A stretch of DNA of 64,000 nucleotides, from assembly GCF_029607905.1 (NCBI RefSeq), contig NZ_JAPHEH010000001.1, positions 1,703,530-1,767,529 on the forward strand. Direction: 5' to 3'. The number at the start of each line of letters is the position of its first letter. Position 1 is the first letter of the stretch. This document shows positions 23,880 to 33,066 of this stretch, one piece after another. The position numbers and the translations under genes are program-made. The notes beneath the pieces were generated by a model that was given only the letters and a program-made list of their open reading frames with translations, had not been told where the DNA came from and searched no databases. The DNA comes from Thiovibrio frasassiensis (GTDB taxonomy: Bacteria > Desulfobacterota > Desulfobulbia > Desulfobulbales > Desulfurivibrionaceae).

Positions 23880-25004
23880 ATGAAAGAGCAGGATTTTTCC
23901 AGGGTCAGAGACCGTCTGAACGGGATATCACGTCGTGATTTTATGAAATTCTGTACGGTGATGGCTGCCGGCATGGGGCTTCCCCTTGAGGTTGTGCCGC
24001 AGATCGCGGCGGCGGTCACCGCCCCGCAACGGCCCCCGGTGATCTGGCTTTCCGGTTCGGCCTGTACCGGCTGTACCGAATCGTTGCTGCGGCCCTCCCA
24101 TCCCTCCCTCGAGCATCTGATTCTTGATCTTATCTCCCTTGATTACAACGAAACTCTCAATGCCGGAGCCGGACATCAGGCGGAAGCGGCTTTGCAGGAT
24201 TCGATTCACAAGAATGCAGGAAAGTTCATCCTTGTGGTGGAAGGCGCCATTCCCGTTAAAGATGGCGGGGTGTACTGCATGATCGGCGGCAAGCCTTTCA
24301 GTGAAATTGTCCGTGATACCGCAGCCAAAGCCGCGGCTGTTGTTGCCATTGGCTCCTGTGCTTCCTGGGGCGGGGTTGCCGCGGCAAAGCCGAACCCCAC
24401 CGGCTGCATCGGCGCGCCTGAGTTTCTCAAGGGCAAGACCGTGGTGACGATCCCCGGCTGTCCGCCCAATGCCTATAATTTCCTTTCCACCGTGATCCAC
24501 TTCCTGACCTTTAAAAAACTCCCCGCGCTCGATGAAAAAGGGAGGCCGAAATTCGCCTATGGCCGCCTCATTCACGAAAATTGCGAACGCCGGCCCCATT
24601 TTGACGCGGGCCGTTTTGCCCTCAAGTTCGGTGACGATGGGCATCGCAAAGGCTATTGCCTGTATAAGCTCGGTTGCAAGGGGCCGATGACCTTTGCCAA
24701 CTGCCCGGCCATTCTTTTTAATGATGTGGGCCCAGGCGCTTGGCCGGTGGGTACCGGGCATCCCTGTTTCGGCTGCACCGAGGAAGGGGTGGGTTTTACT
24801 CTCCCCCTCCATGCTCAGGCTGACCTGAAGTACATCACCCCCGGGTCCGCATATCCGCATATCGTCTCCGAGCGGGGGGAAAGCGCCTCGGTGGGTGCTG
24901 CCGCCCTTGTTGCGGGCGTGGCGGGCGTGGCACTGGGAGCCGGGGTGGCGGTTGCCAAAAACCTTGGCCAGACCGAGCAAGAGTCTTCCTCAGAGGGAGA
25001 ATAG
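23880..25004 (+). CDS. hybO: [NiFe] hydrogenase small subunit, Tat-exported (Hyd-2 type)
   Basis: A 374-residue iron-sulfur subunit that carries electrons from the Ni-Fe site towards the quinone pool. Residues 18-24 hold the twin-arginine signal SRRDFMK followed by a hydrophobic stretch ending before AAAVTA. Proximal-cluster cysteines are in SACTGC, GSCASWGG and PGCPPN. Distal ligands are in IHENC and YCLYKLGC, and medial ones in NCP and HPCFGC. A C-terminal transmembrane helix (about 338-360, Ala/Gly/Val-rich) anchors the complex. Order O-A-B-C-D matches E. coli hybOABCD. RBS AAGAGG precedes the ATG. Confidence 0.95.
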   Translation: MKEQDFSRVRDRLNGISRRDFMKFCTVMAAGMGLPLEVVPQIAAAVTAPQRPPVIWLSGSACTGCTESLLRPSHPSLEHLILDLISLDYNETLNAGAGHQAEAALQDSIHKNAGKFILVVEGAIPVKDGGVYCMIGGKPFSEIVRDTAAKAAAVVAIGSCASWGGVAAAKPNPTGCIGAPEFLKGKTVVTIPGCPPNAYNFLSTVIHFLTFKKLPALDEKGRPKFAYGRLIHENCERRPHFDAGRFALKFGDDGHRKGYCLYKLGCKGPMTFANCPAILFNDVGPGAWPVGTGHPCFGCTEEGVGFTLPLHAQADLKYITPGSAYPHIVSERGESASVGAAALVAGVAGVALGAGVAVAKNLGQTEQESSSEGE

Positions 25005-25007
25005 GGT

Positions 25008-25958
25008 ATGAAGATACGCCGCAGGGATTTATTAAAAGGGATCGCGGCCAGCGGGTTGCTGGTGGCGGCGGAACAAAGCCCGGCCCAAGCCAAACGGGCC
25101 AGAAAGGATTTGCCCCCCAATGCTGTTGGCATCCTGTACGACTCCACCCTCTGTATCGGTTGCAAGGTTTGCGAGTATGCCTGCAAACAGGCCAACAATA
25201 TGCCGGTGGAACACACCAGCTCCAAAGAGGTGATGTGGGATGATCCCCAGGATTTGTCCGCCAAAACCCTGAATATCATCAAGCGCTACGGCGTTGAGGG
25301 GCCAAAAGATACGGTTGAGGGATTTGCCTTCATCAAGCGGCACTGCATGCACTGCCTTGATCCAGCCTGTGTTTCTGCCTGCCCAGCCTCGGCACTGGTG
25401 AAAAATCCCGAAAACGGGGTGGTGACCTATAATAAAAAGGCCTGTATTGGTTGCCGTTATTGTCAGGTGGCCTGTCCCTATAACATTCCCAAATTTGAAT
25501 GGGATTCTCCCTTCCCGGAGATCGTCAAATGCCAGTTGTGCGCCCATCTTCTGGTCAAGGGCGGGATTTCCGCCTGCTGCGCTGCTTGTCCCACCGGCGC
25601 TTCATTGTTTGGTCCGGTTGAGAAGCTGCGTAGCGAGGCCAAGCGGCGCATGGCCATGGAGCCAGGAGAGTACTACGATTTTCCGGTGGCCAATATCGAT
25701 GGCACTGAGGTGCAGCAGCATCGGGCCGGTGCTTATGTCCAGCATATCTATGGTGAGCGTGAGCTTGGCGGTTCTCAGGTCCTTTACCTGGCCGGAGTGC
25801 CGTTTGCCTCCCTCGGCTTGCCCGAACTGCCGGAGGATTCCTACGTCGCCTTGGCGGACGGCATCCAGTACGCGATTTACAAGGGCATGGTCTATCCCCT
25901 CGTGGTCCTGGGCGGTTTGATCTATATCATCCGGAACAGGGAAGAGAAAAAAGAGTAG
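25008..25958 (+). CDS. hybA: Hydrogenase-2-type ferredoxin subunit HybA
   Basis: A 316-residue protein that links the small subunit to the membrane subunit. It starts three bases after the hybO stop. The N-terminal RRRDLLK is a Tat signal. Four cysteine groups for four [4Fe-4S] clusters are visible: CIGCKVCEYAC, CMHCLDPACVSAC, CIGCRYCQVAC and CQLC...CCAAC. The C-terminus has a transmembrane segment (MVYPLVVLGGLIYII) and a basic end, as in E. coli HybA. All cluster cysteines appear present. Confidence 0.94.
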   Translation: MKIRRRDLLKGIAASGLLVAAEQSPAQAKRARKDLPPNAVGILYDSTLCIGCKVCEYACKQANNMPVEHTSSKEVMWDDPQDLSAKTLNIIKRYGVEGPKDTVEGFAFIKRHCMHCLDPACVSACPASALVKNPENGVVTYNKKACIGCRYCQVACPYNIPKFEWDSPFPEIVKCQLCAHLLVKGGISACCAACPTGASLFGPVEKLRSEAKRRMAMEPGEYYDFPVANIDGTEVQQHRAGAYVQHIYGERELGGSQVLYLAGVPFASLGLPELPEDSYVALADGIQYAIYKGMVYPLVVLGGLIYIIRNREEKKE

Positions 25959-25997
25959 GGATTTACATCCTGTTTTCTCACGGAAAGGAGTGTTCCC

Positions 25998-27134
25998 ATG
26001 CAGGAAAGACAAGCATTAGGAGGCAAGGTACTGACCGTGCCTTTCAAGGTATGCGCAGCCATCGTGCTCATTGGCCTTTTTTTTCTCGGTAAACGGTTTA
26101 TTTTTGGCATCGGTTCGGTCACCAACATGAACGACGGCTATCCTTGGGGGATCTGGATCGCCTATGATGTGGTGGTGGGTACGGCCCTGGCCTGCGCCGG
26201 GTATTCCATCGCCCTGATCGTCTATGTGTTTAACAAAGGTGAATATTCGCCCCTGGTGCGACCCGCCTTGATGACCAGCATGTTCGGCTACACCCTGGCC
26301 GGAATCTCGGTTATTTTCGACATCGGTCGCTACTGGCAGGCCTACAATATCTTTCTGCCGTGGCTCAGTAACTTGCATTCGGTGATGTTTGAGGTTGCTC
26401 TCTGTATCGGCACCTATATTCTGGTATTGTGGATGGAATTTGCCCCGACCCTGCTGGAAAAATTCAAAGCAGCCAGATTGCAGGCCAGGCTCAACCGGAT
26501 CATCTTCGTCTTCATCGCCCTGGGCATCCTTCTGCCCACCATGCATCAGTCCTCCCTGGGCACCATGATGCTCATGGCCGGGCACAAGCTTTCCCCCCTC
26601 TGGTGGAGCGGCTTTCTCCCGCTGCTCTTTCTCATTACCGCCGTGGTCATCGGCTATGCCGCGGTGATCTTTGAGTCGCTTATTGCCTCGGTTGCCTTCA
26701 AGCGGCCGCTTGAGCTGCATCTGCTCAGTAAGATTTCAGCGCTCATGCCCTGGCTGCTTGGTCTGTATCTGGTAATTCGGATCGAGGATGTGAATCTGCG
26801 CGGCTATCTGCCCCTTGCCTTTGAAGGCGGGCTTTTGGGCAATCTCTTCCTGCTGGAAAATCTGTTGCTGCTTGCCGCCCTGCTGATCCTGGCCTATCCC
26901 AACAACCGACAGAATCCGCGCCTTTTGTTCATCGCTTCCTGCGCCATGTTGCTGGGCGGGAGCATGTACCGTTTCAATACCTACATTGTCGGGTTTGATC
27001 CCGGCACCGGCTGGCGGTATTTTCCCTCGGTGCCGGAACTGTTCATCACCTTCGGCATTATTGCCGCGGAAGTGATGGCCTACCTGTGGTTTGTCAAGAC
27101 CTTGCCGGTATTGCCCAAATTCACTAAGGCATAA
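25998..27134 (+). CDS. hybB: Hydrogenase-2 membrane subunit HybB (NrfD/PsrC family)
   Basis: A 378-residue integral membrane protein with about nine or ten hydrophobic segments. It contains the conserved MNDGYPWGIWIAYDV and FDIGRYWQAYNIF blocks of the HybB quinone-reacting family. It would pass electrons from HybA to quinone, or draw them from quinol for hydrogen production. It has no haem-binding CXXCH. The ATG at 25998 follows GAAAGGAG. The unusually long 203-base gap to hybC contains a structured repeat. Confidence 0.94.
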   Translation: MQERQALGGKVLTVPFKVCAAIVLIGLFFLGKRFIFGIGSVTNMNDGYPWGIWIAYDVVVGTALACAGYSIALIVYVFNKGEYSPLVRPALMTSMFGYTLAGISVIFDIGRYWQAYNIFLPWLSNLHSVMFEVALCIGTYILVLWMEFAPTLLEKFKAARLQARLNRIIFVFIALGILLPTMHQSSLGTMMLMAGHKLSPLWWSGFLPLLFLITAVVIGYAAVIFESLIASVAFKRPLELHLLSKISALMPWLLGLYLVIRIEDVNLRGYLPLAFEGGLLGNLFLLENLLLLAALLILAYPNNRQNPRLLFIASCAMLLGGSMYRFNTYIVGFDPGTGWRYFPSVPELFITFGIIAAEVMAYLWFVKTLPVLPKFTKA

Positions 27135-27196
27135 ATTCGAAGGTAACTATTCAGCTCAGGGCTGGAAAGGTTCATAAAACACGAAACGTAATTGTT

Positions 27197-27325
27197 CAGC
27201 AGTGCCGCAGATGCACGGAAGAGGTCTGCGAAGTGTGCTGTTGCACACAAGCAGGCCGATGACAGCTAAGCGAGCGCAGCGAGACTGCGAAGCAAGATGC
27301 GGTGCTGCTGGGCAGTTACACCTGA
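27197..27325 (+). repeat. Intergenic repeat/structured element between hybB and hybC
   Basis: CAGCAGTGCCGCA (27197-27209) can pair fully with TGCGGTGCTGCTG (27298-27310) if two G-U pairs are allowed. An inner perfect hairpin GTGTGC-TGTT-GCACAC is at 27233-27248. The element resembles the region 55145-55285 upstream of metF: both share AGAGGTCTG.GA and, further on, GATG..AGC, AGCGCAGCGAG, AAGCAA and GCGGTGC in the same order. I infer a repeat family of about 130 bases. It may be an ERIC-like mobile repeat or an RNA element that adjusts hybC expression. Confidence 0.5.
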
Positions 27326-27337
27326 AGGAGAGAGTGC

Positions 27338-29041
27338 ATGGCTAAGAGAATCGTCGTTGATCCCATCACCAGAATCGAAGGGCATCTCCGGATTGATTGC
27401 GAGATTGACAACGGGAGGGTGACCAAGGCTTGGTCTTCCGGTCAGATGTGGCGCGGAATCGAGTTGATCCTCCAAGGCCGCGACCCGCGGGAGGCCTGGC
27501 TCTTCACCCAGCGGATCTGCGGGGTCTGCACCACTGTCCATGCCATTGCTTCGGTAAGGGCCGTGGAGAATGCCCTGAGCCTAGAGGTGCCCCTCAACGC
27601 CCAATACATCAGGAATATGATCATTGGCGCCCATGGGATATTTGATCATATTGTTCATTTTTATCATCTTTCCGCCCTGGACTGGGTGGACATCGTTTCC
27701 TCCCTTAAGGGCAGCCCCAAGGGGGCCGCAGCCCTTGGCCAGCAGCTTTCCCCCTGGCCCCGCAACAGCGAGCAGGAAATCCGGGCGGTGCAGGAAAAAC
27801 TGAAAAGTTTTGTTGGTACCGGTCAGCTTGGCATCTTTGCCAGCGGCTACTGGGGACACCCGGCCATGAAACTCTCTCCGGACGTTAATCTGCTTGCCGC
27901 CACCCATTATTTCCAGGCCTTGGAATATCAGCGGAAGATCAACAAGGTGGTGGCCATTCTCGGCAGCAAGACCCCGCATATCCAGAATCTGGCCGTGGGC
28001 GGAGTTGCCAATCCCATCAACCCCGACAGCCAGTCCACCCTGACCATCGAGCGGCTTTTCTATATTAAAACCCTGATCGATGAAATCGGAGATTTTATTA
28101 AGAATGTCTATATGGTTGATGTCGCGGCCATCGGCGCTTTTTATGCGGAGTGGACCCAATACGGAGCCGGGGTGACCAATTATCTCTCGGTGCCGGATAT
28201 GCCCCTGGACACCAAGGGGACAGCGTTTGATCTCCCTGGTGGGTACATCGGGGATGGCAAGGTGGGCTCGTTTAAGCCGATCACCGGCTTCAACGATGAT
28301 TTCTTCAAGCAGGGGGTCAAGGAGGGGATCAAGCATTCCTGGTACAAGGGAGACTGGGACCGGCATCCCTGGGAGGAAGATACCGTGCCCCAGCACACCG
28401 ATTTCCAGGACAACGGCAAGTATTCCTGGGTCAAGTCCCCGACCTTCAACGGCAAGCCGGCCCAGGTCGGACCATTGGCCAACGTATTGTGCATGTATGC
28501 CGCAGGGCACGCCCCGACCAAAACGTATACCGACATTCTCTTGGCAACAGTGAGCAAGCTGGCCGGAGCCAAGGTCGGGATCGCTGCCCTCCATTCCACC
28601 ATCGGCCGTCATGCGGCCCGGGCGGTCCGGTGCGCGGTGTTGCACGACTCCCTGCTTGGCCAGTGGCAATCCTTGATGGACAACATCGGCAGGGGGGATT
28701 ATGCAACCTTCAATGCCCCGGTCTTTCCGAAAGGAGAGCAGCGCGGGGTTGGTTTTCATGAGGCGCCGCGCGGGGTGTTGTCCCACTGGGTTGTGATCCA
28801 GGACGGCAAGATCAAGAATTATCAGTGCGTGGTCCCGTCCACCTGGAATGCCGGGCCCAGAAACAATAAAGACGAACCTGGCCCATACGAGGCCTCATTG
28901 TTGGGCAATCCGGTGGCGGATCCGGAAAAGCCTCTTGAGGTTTTGCGGACGGTCCATTCCTTTGACCCCTGCCTTGCCTGCGCCATCCATCTTCTGGATC
29001 CCGAGAGTCGGGAAATCGTCACCGTCAGGACCATGGTATAA
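27338..29041 (+). CDS. hybC: [NiFe] hydrogenase large subunit
   Basis: A 567-residue catalytic subunit that oxidises or produces H2. The N-terminal Ni-ligand motif is RICGVC (Cys61, Cys64). The C-terminal motif is DPCLACAIH (Cys545, Cys548, His551). A 16-residue tail after His551 (LLDPESREIVTVRTMV) should be removed by the protease HybD after nickel insertion. The enzyme lacks its own signal and is co-exported with HybO. Together with HybO, HybA and HybB it fits the group 1c (Hyd-2) type. The ATG at 27338 is preceded by GAAGGAGAG. A terminator follows directly. Confidence 0.97.
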   Translation: MAKRIVVDPITRIEGHLRIDCEIDNGRVTKAWSSGQMWRGIELILQGRDPREAWLFTQRICGVCTTVHAIASVRAVENALSLEVPLNAQYIRNMIIGAHGIFDHIVHFYHLSALDWVDIVSSLKGSPKGAAALGQQLSPWPRNSEQEIRAVQEKLKSFVGTGQLGIFASGYWGHPAMKLSPDVNLLAATHYFQALEYQRKINKVVAILGSKTPHIQNLAVGGVANPINPDSQSTLTIERLFYIKTLIDEIGDFIKNVYMVDVAAIGAFYAEWTQYGAGVTNYLSVPDMPLDTKGTAFDLPGGYIGDGKVGSFKPITGFNDDFFKQGVKEGIKHSWYKGDWDRHPWEEDTVPQHTDFQDNGKYSWVKSPTFNGKPAQVGPLANVLCMYAAGHAPTKTYTDILLATVSKLAGAKVGIAALHSTIGRHAARAVRCAVLHDSLLGQWQSLMDNIGRGDYATFNAPVFPKGEQRGVGFHEAPRGVLSHWVVIQDGKIKNYQCVVPSTWNAGPRNNKDEPGPYEASLLGNPVADPEKPLEVLRTVHSFDPCLACAIHLLDPESREIVTVRTMV

Positions 29042-29065
29042 AATCGTTGTTTGGCGTTTCTATTG

Positions 29066-29102
29066 AAAAGAGGCCGCCCCGGCTATCGGGACGGCCTCTT
29101 TT
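29066..29102 (+). terminator. Rho-independent terminator between hybC and hybD
   Basis: AAAAGAGGCCGCCCCG pairs with CGGGACGGCCTCTTTT with one mismatch, loop GCTAT. It ends in TTTT and lies 24 bases after hybC. It probably reduces read-through into hybD and the hyp genes, so maturation genes would be expressed at a lower level. Confidence 0.85.
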
Positions 29103-29114
29103 ATAAGGAGGAGT

Positions 29115-29603
29115 ATGGCTCTTAATATTTTGGTGCTTGGCGTAGGGAACGTCCTGTTGGCCGACGAGGGGGCGGGGGTACGAGCGGTGGAGCAACTCCA
29201 GCACCGCTATGTTTTTCCTCCCCAGGTGGAGCTGATCGATGGCGGGACCATGGGGCTTGATCTCCTCGGCTATCTTGATGATAAGAGCCATCTGTTCATT
29301 CTCGATGCAATCCTTTCGACTGAGCCTCCCGGTTCAGTGGTCATAAAAAAATTGCTTGACCCTCCAGCCTATTTCCGGCAGAAAATTTCCCCGCACCAGA
29401 TCGGGATTTCCGAGCTTTTGGCTGTTGCGGCCATGCAGGATTGCCTGCCCCCCTCCATTACCCTCTTCGGCATTGTTCCTCTGGATTTGTCCACCGGCAT
29501 TGAGATGTCTTCTGAGGTCAATTCCGCGGTGGCAGGGGTGGTTTCGGCCGTGGTCAAAGAGCTTGGCCTCCTCGGGGTTGAGGTGGCCTCGGCAATTCGT
29601 TGA
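29115..29603 (+). CDS. hybD: Hydrogenase maturation endopeptidase
   Basis: A 162-residue protease that clips the C-terminal tail of HybC after nickel insertion. The N-terminal motif is LVLGVGNVLLADEGAGVRA. The three nickel-sensing residues of the family are present: Glu18, Asp64 in FILDAI and His94 in SPHQIG (equivalent to Glu16, Asp62 and His93 of E. coli HybD). GGAGG precedes the ATG at 29115. It follows the hybC terminator and precedes a response regulator gene. Confidence 0.95.
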   Translation: MALNILVLGVGNVLLADEGAGVRAVEQLQHRYVFPPQVELIDGGTMGLDLLGYLDDKSHLFILDAILSTEPPGSVVIKKLLDPPAYFRQKISPHQIGISELLAVAAMQDCLPPSITLFGIVPLDLSTGIEMSSEVNSAVAGVVSAVVKELGLLGVEVASAIR

Positions 29604-29785
29604 GTTTTCCCCCTGGGGTATCGTCTTATCCATTTCCCGCGCCAACTCTGGAAAAAAGCTTGATCCTGATCTCCAAATAGTATTGTATAAAAACTCTATC
29701 CGCATCAGGGGGCGGCACGGCCAAGGCTGGTATGCGGGGTTGTCTGTTCCGGGAACATGGGACGTGTTTTTTTCTAGGAGAAAGG

Positions 29786-30460
29786 ATGGCGAAGATCGCG
29801 GTTTTTGTGGCGGATGATCATTCCATCGTCAGGGAAGGGCTGCGGGAGATGCTTGCCAGAAGCAAAGATCTTGCGTTGGTTGGCGTGGCGGCGGATGGCG
29901 AGGTGGCTGTCAAGGAGATCCGGAGGTTGCAGCCGGACGTGGCGATCCTTGATATCGCCATGCCCATGGTCAGCGGCCTTGAATGCATCCCGCTTATTAA
30001 AAAAGATTCTCCCGGCACCGCAATCGTAATTCTGTCCATGTTTGCCCGCGAGATGTATGTGCATCAGGCATTGTCTGCCGGAGCCCATGGCTATGTGCTG
30101 AAAACCGCCCCCTGGTCCGAGATTCTTGAGGGGGTAAAGATGGTGGCGCAGGGCAAGTATTTTCTGAGCCGGGAGATCAATTCCGAACTTATCCGCGGTT
30201 ACCTCAACAATGAGGAGCAGAAATCCGCCGAGTCGAGCAGGTATGACATGCTCTCCGATCGGGAACAGCAGATATTCCGGCTGGTCATTGAGGGAAACCC
30301 CACCAAACGCATAGCCGAGCTCTTGTGTCTTAGCCCGAAAACGGTGGAGAAACACCGTTCCAATATCAGCAAGAAGATCGGGATGAGCGAGCCATTGGCC
30401 ATGTTGAAGTTTGCCATGAAGATTGGGGTGGCCGATCCCGATCTCTGGCCTGATTCATAA
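29786..30460 (+). CDS. NarL/FixJ-type response regulator in the hydrogenase locus
   Basis: A 224-residue DNA-binding response regulator. The receiver (1-120) has ADDHSIVREGL, the phospho-Asp in VAILDIAMPM near residue 55 and a Lys in GYVLKTAP. The LuxR-type helix-turn-helix follows (about 155-215: LSDREQQIFRLVIEGNPTKRIAELLCLSPKTVEKHRSNISKKIG). AGGAGAAAGG precedes the ATG at 29786. It lies between hybD and a haem-sensor kinase (30598), then hypA. I infer that the pair controls hydrogenase genes, but no binding site was recognised. Confidence 0.92.
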   Translation: MAKIAVFVADDHSIVREGLREMLARSKDLALVGVAADGEVAVKEIRRLQPDVAILDIAMPMVSGLECIPLIKKDSPGTAIVILSMFAREMYVHQALSAGAHGYVLKTAPWSEILEGVKMVAQGKYFLSREINSELIRGYLNNEEQKSAESSRYDMLSDREQQIFRLVIEGNPTKRIAELLCLSPKTVEKHRSNISKKIGMSEPLAMLKFAMKIGVADPDLWPDS

Positions 30461-30597
30461 GGGGAGCAGGATTTGTTCGTGCTGGGCTCTCTCTCGCATC
30501 CCGGTTTTTTTACATGGCAAGAACGAGATAAAGATCCGTAACGCAATGGCCGTACGAATGGTTGTTTTGTGACGGGCCCTGAATTTTTGGTGGGTAT

Positions 30598-32616
30598 GTG
30601 AACGACTCCGCAGAGCCGCATATTTCAAAAATCCTGCCCGTGCCTATCCAGCAGTTTACCTGGATTCTGGTCGGGATCTGGACCCTCTTCATCGCCGCGC
30701 TTTCCTTTAACGCAATAAGCGGCATCCATCAGATTACTCAAGAGATTGCGATCAGTGAAATCAGGGCCTATTGCAACAAGGATCGCGCCCTGCGCACCTG
30801 GGGCGCGTCCCATGGCGGGGTGTATGTGCCGGTCGATGCGCGCACCCCACCCAATCCGTATCTGGCGCATCTTCCGGAAAGGGATTTGGTCACCCCCTCA
30901 GGCAGGCAACTTACCTTGATGAATCCTGCCTATATGATGCGGCAGGTTGGCGAGGATTTTTCAAGCCTCTATGGGGTTATTGCCAGGATGACCAGCCTGA
31001 ATCCATTGCGTCCGGAGAATGGGCCGGATGCGTGGGAACGCCGTAACCTTGAGGAGTTCTCCCACTCCCGGCGGCCGGAAAAGATCGAATTTACCGAGAT
31101 CGGTGGAGTGCCTCACCTGCGCTTGATTCAGGCGGTGGTTGCTACCCGGGACTGTCTCTACTGTCATGGGCATCAAGGGTATAAGGAGGGGGATGTTCGG
31201 GGCGGCATCAGTGTCAGTCTGCCAATGACAGAAGCTCTGGCTCTCCAGAAAAAGCAGGTTCTTTCCAGTCTCCTCCGCTCGGGGTTGACCTGGCTCATCG
31301 GGGTGGCCGGACTGCTTTTGGGCGGCTCTCTTTTGCAGCGGCGGATTGCTGAACGTGATGAGGCGCAGGAGGCGTTGCAGCAATCCCGCGACCGTCTTGC
31401 CCGAAAAGGCGAGGAGCTGGAGGAGGCTAATGCCGCGCTGCTCAAGGAGATTGACGAACGGAAAAGGGTTGAGGCCGAGATTTTGGTCAGTGAGGAAAAG
31501 TTCCGCACCGTTGCGGATTTCACCTATGACTGGGAATATTGGCTGGATCCGGCGGGAAAATTTCTCTATGTGTCTCCAGCTGCGGAGCGGATCACCGGCT
31601 ACCGGCCTGCGGAATTCAAAGAAAATCCCGGGTTGATCGTCGAGATCGCCCACCCGGACCACAAGGACCAGCTCGAAAATCATTTCAGGGATCTGGGGCC
31701 GGAGCGCGGGGTATGTATGCTGGAGTTTCGGATCATTACCAGGACCGGGCAGGAACGCTGGATAGGCCATATCTGTCAGCCCGTCTATGGACGCTCCGGC
31801 GAGTTTCTCGGCAGCAGAGCGAGTAATCGTGATATCACCGGCAGCAAGTGGAGCGAAAAAGCCCTCAATAAGTTTGCCGTGGAACTGGCCCAGAGCAACA
31901 AGGATCTGCAGGATTTCGCTTCCATGGCCTCCCATGACCTGCGGGAGCCGCTGGTTATTGTCCAGGCCTTTAGTGAGAGATTGCGTACCCGCTGCGGGGA
32001 AAATATTCCCGAGCAGGGGCTGGAATATATTCGCCGGATCGAAGCGGCAGCCGGACGGATGCAGGAGCTGATCTCCGGGGTCCTCGCCTATTCCCGGGTT
32101 TCCGCCAAGGCAGAGCCTTTCGAGGAAATTGATTTGGAGAGGGTCGTGCTACAGGTGGTTGCCGACCTGGAGGTGCGCATTGCGGAGACCGGAGGGCGGG
32201 TTGCGGTTGACAGTCTCTGCCGGATCAAGGCGGATCCTCTCCAGATCCGGCAACTTTTTCAGAACCTCATTGCCAATGCCCTGAAATATCAACACCCCGA
32301 GGTCCCTCCGCGCGTTGTGGTGTCCAGCCGGGTTATTCCCAACCCGGATGCCGACGGAATGGGGGAGTTGTGTCGTATTACCGTGGAGGATAACGGCATC
32401 GGTTTTGCCGCGGAGTCAGCCGAGAAGATCTTCGGCCTTTTTCAGCGGCTGCATGGTCGGGGCCGATACGAGGGGACCGGCATCGGTCTCGCGGTGTGTA
32501 AACGGATTGTCGAGCGGCATGGCGGGACGATCACCGCAGAGAGTTCTCCGGGGATGGGGGCGCGGTTCATTATTAGCCTGCCGGTGCATGGTCCAGTGCT
32601 TGATGATCTCCCATAG
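30598..32616 (+). CDS. Membrane sensor histidine kinase with predicted c-type-haem sensor domain (DUF3365/Tll0287-like) and PAS
   Basis: A 672-residue kinase. A membrane helix (about 21-41) and a second (about 228-246) enclose a periplasmic domain. That domain carries RTWGASHGGVYVPV and ends with a CXXCH haem motif, CLYCH (186-190), then DVRGGISVSLPM; this is the layout of the DUF3365 haem-sensor family. A coiled coil (255-295) leads to a PAS domain (300-415) and HisKA with His446 in MASHDLREPL. The ATPase has LFQNLIANALKY, DNGIGF and GTGIGLAVCKRIVERHGG. The start is GTG at 30598, with GGTGGG upstream. The context, hybD then regulator then kinase then hypA, suggests redox or ligand sensing for hydrogenase control. 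Confidence 0.88.
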   Translation: MNDSAEPHISKILPVPIQQFTWILVGIWTLFIAALSFNAISGIHQITQEIAISEIRAYCNKDRALRTWGASHGGVYVPVDARTPPNPYLAHLPERDLVTPSGRQLTLMNPAYMMRQVGEDFSSLYGVIARMTSLNPLRPENGPDAWERRNLEEFSHSRRPEKIEFTEIGGVPHLRLIQAVVATRDCLYCHGHQGYKEGDVRGGISVSLPMTEALALQKKQVLSSLLRSGLTWLIGVAGLLLGGSLLQRRIAERDEAQEALQQSRDRLARKGEELEEANAALLKEIDERKRVEAEILVSEEKFRTVADFTYDWEYWLDPAGKFLYVSPAAERITGYRPAEFKENPGLIVEIAHPDHKDQLENHFRDLGPERGVCMLEFRIITRTGQERWIGHICQPVYGRSGEFLGSRASNRDITGSKWSEKALNKFAVELAQSNKDLQDFASMASHDLREPLVIVQAFSERLRTRCGENIPEQGLEYIRRIEAAAGRMQELISGVLAYSRVSAKAEPFEEIDLERVVLQVVADLEVRIAETGGRVAVDSLCRIKADPLQIRQLFQNLIANALKYQHPEVPPRVVVSSRVIPNPDADGMGELCRITVEDNGIGFAAESAEKIFGLFQRLHGRGRYEGTGIGLAVCKRIVERHGGTITAESSPGMGARFIISLPVHGPVLDDLP

Positions 32617-32711
32617 TCTGTTACTCCGCAATAAACTTTCGGCAGAGCGAAAAATCGTGCGGTTGCCTCTCTTGCCTGGCTCAATCCCGGACCTTTGTGT
32701 ATCATGAATCC

Positions 32712-33056
32712 ATGCATGAGATGTCTTTGGCTATGAATATCGTCGAACTTGTTTCGGCCAAGGCGCAGGACGCCGGGGGGCAGAGGGTTACCTCGGTCGA
32801 ACTGGAGGCCGGCACGCTTTCCGGCGTGATGGTCGAGGCCTTGGTTTTCTGTTTTGAGGCTGCGGCCCGCAATACCCTGGCTGAAGGCGCTCGCCTTGAG
32901 GTGCGTGAGGTCGAAGGGTGCGGCCGTTGTCAGGGGTGCGGGCATTCCTTTGCGCTGGACTCCCTGCTTGCCCAATGCCCCCAATGCGGCGGATATGGGG
33001 TGGAGACTCTACAGGGTCGGGAATTAAAGGTCGTATCCCTTACCGTCGATGAATAA
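32712..33056 (+). CDS. hypA: Hydrogenase nickel-incorporation protein HypA
   Basis: A 114-residue metallochaperone that delivers nickel with HypB. The N-terminal MHEMSL supplies the nickel ligand His2; this sets the start at the ATG 32712 rather than the in-frame codons at 32697. The zinc site is CGRCQGC plus CPQCGG. No strong Shine-Dalgarno is seen. It begins the hypABFCDE run after the kinase, whose stop is 95 bases upstream. Confidence 0.95.
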   Translation: MHEMSLAMNIVELVSAKAQDAGGQRVTSVELEAGTLSGVMVEALVFCFEAAARNTLAEGARLEVREVEGCGRCQGCGHSFALDSLLAQCPQCGGYGVETLQGRELKVVSLTVDE

Positions 33057-33066
33057 GAGGTGAGCC

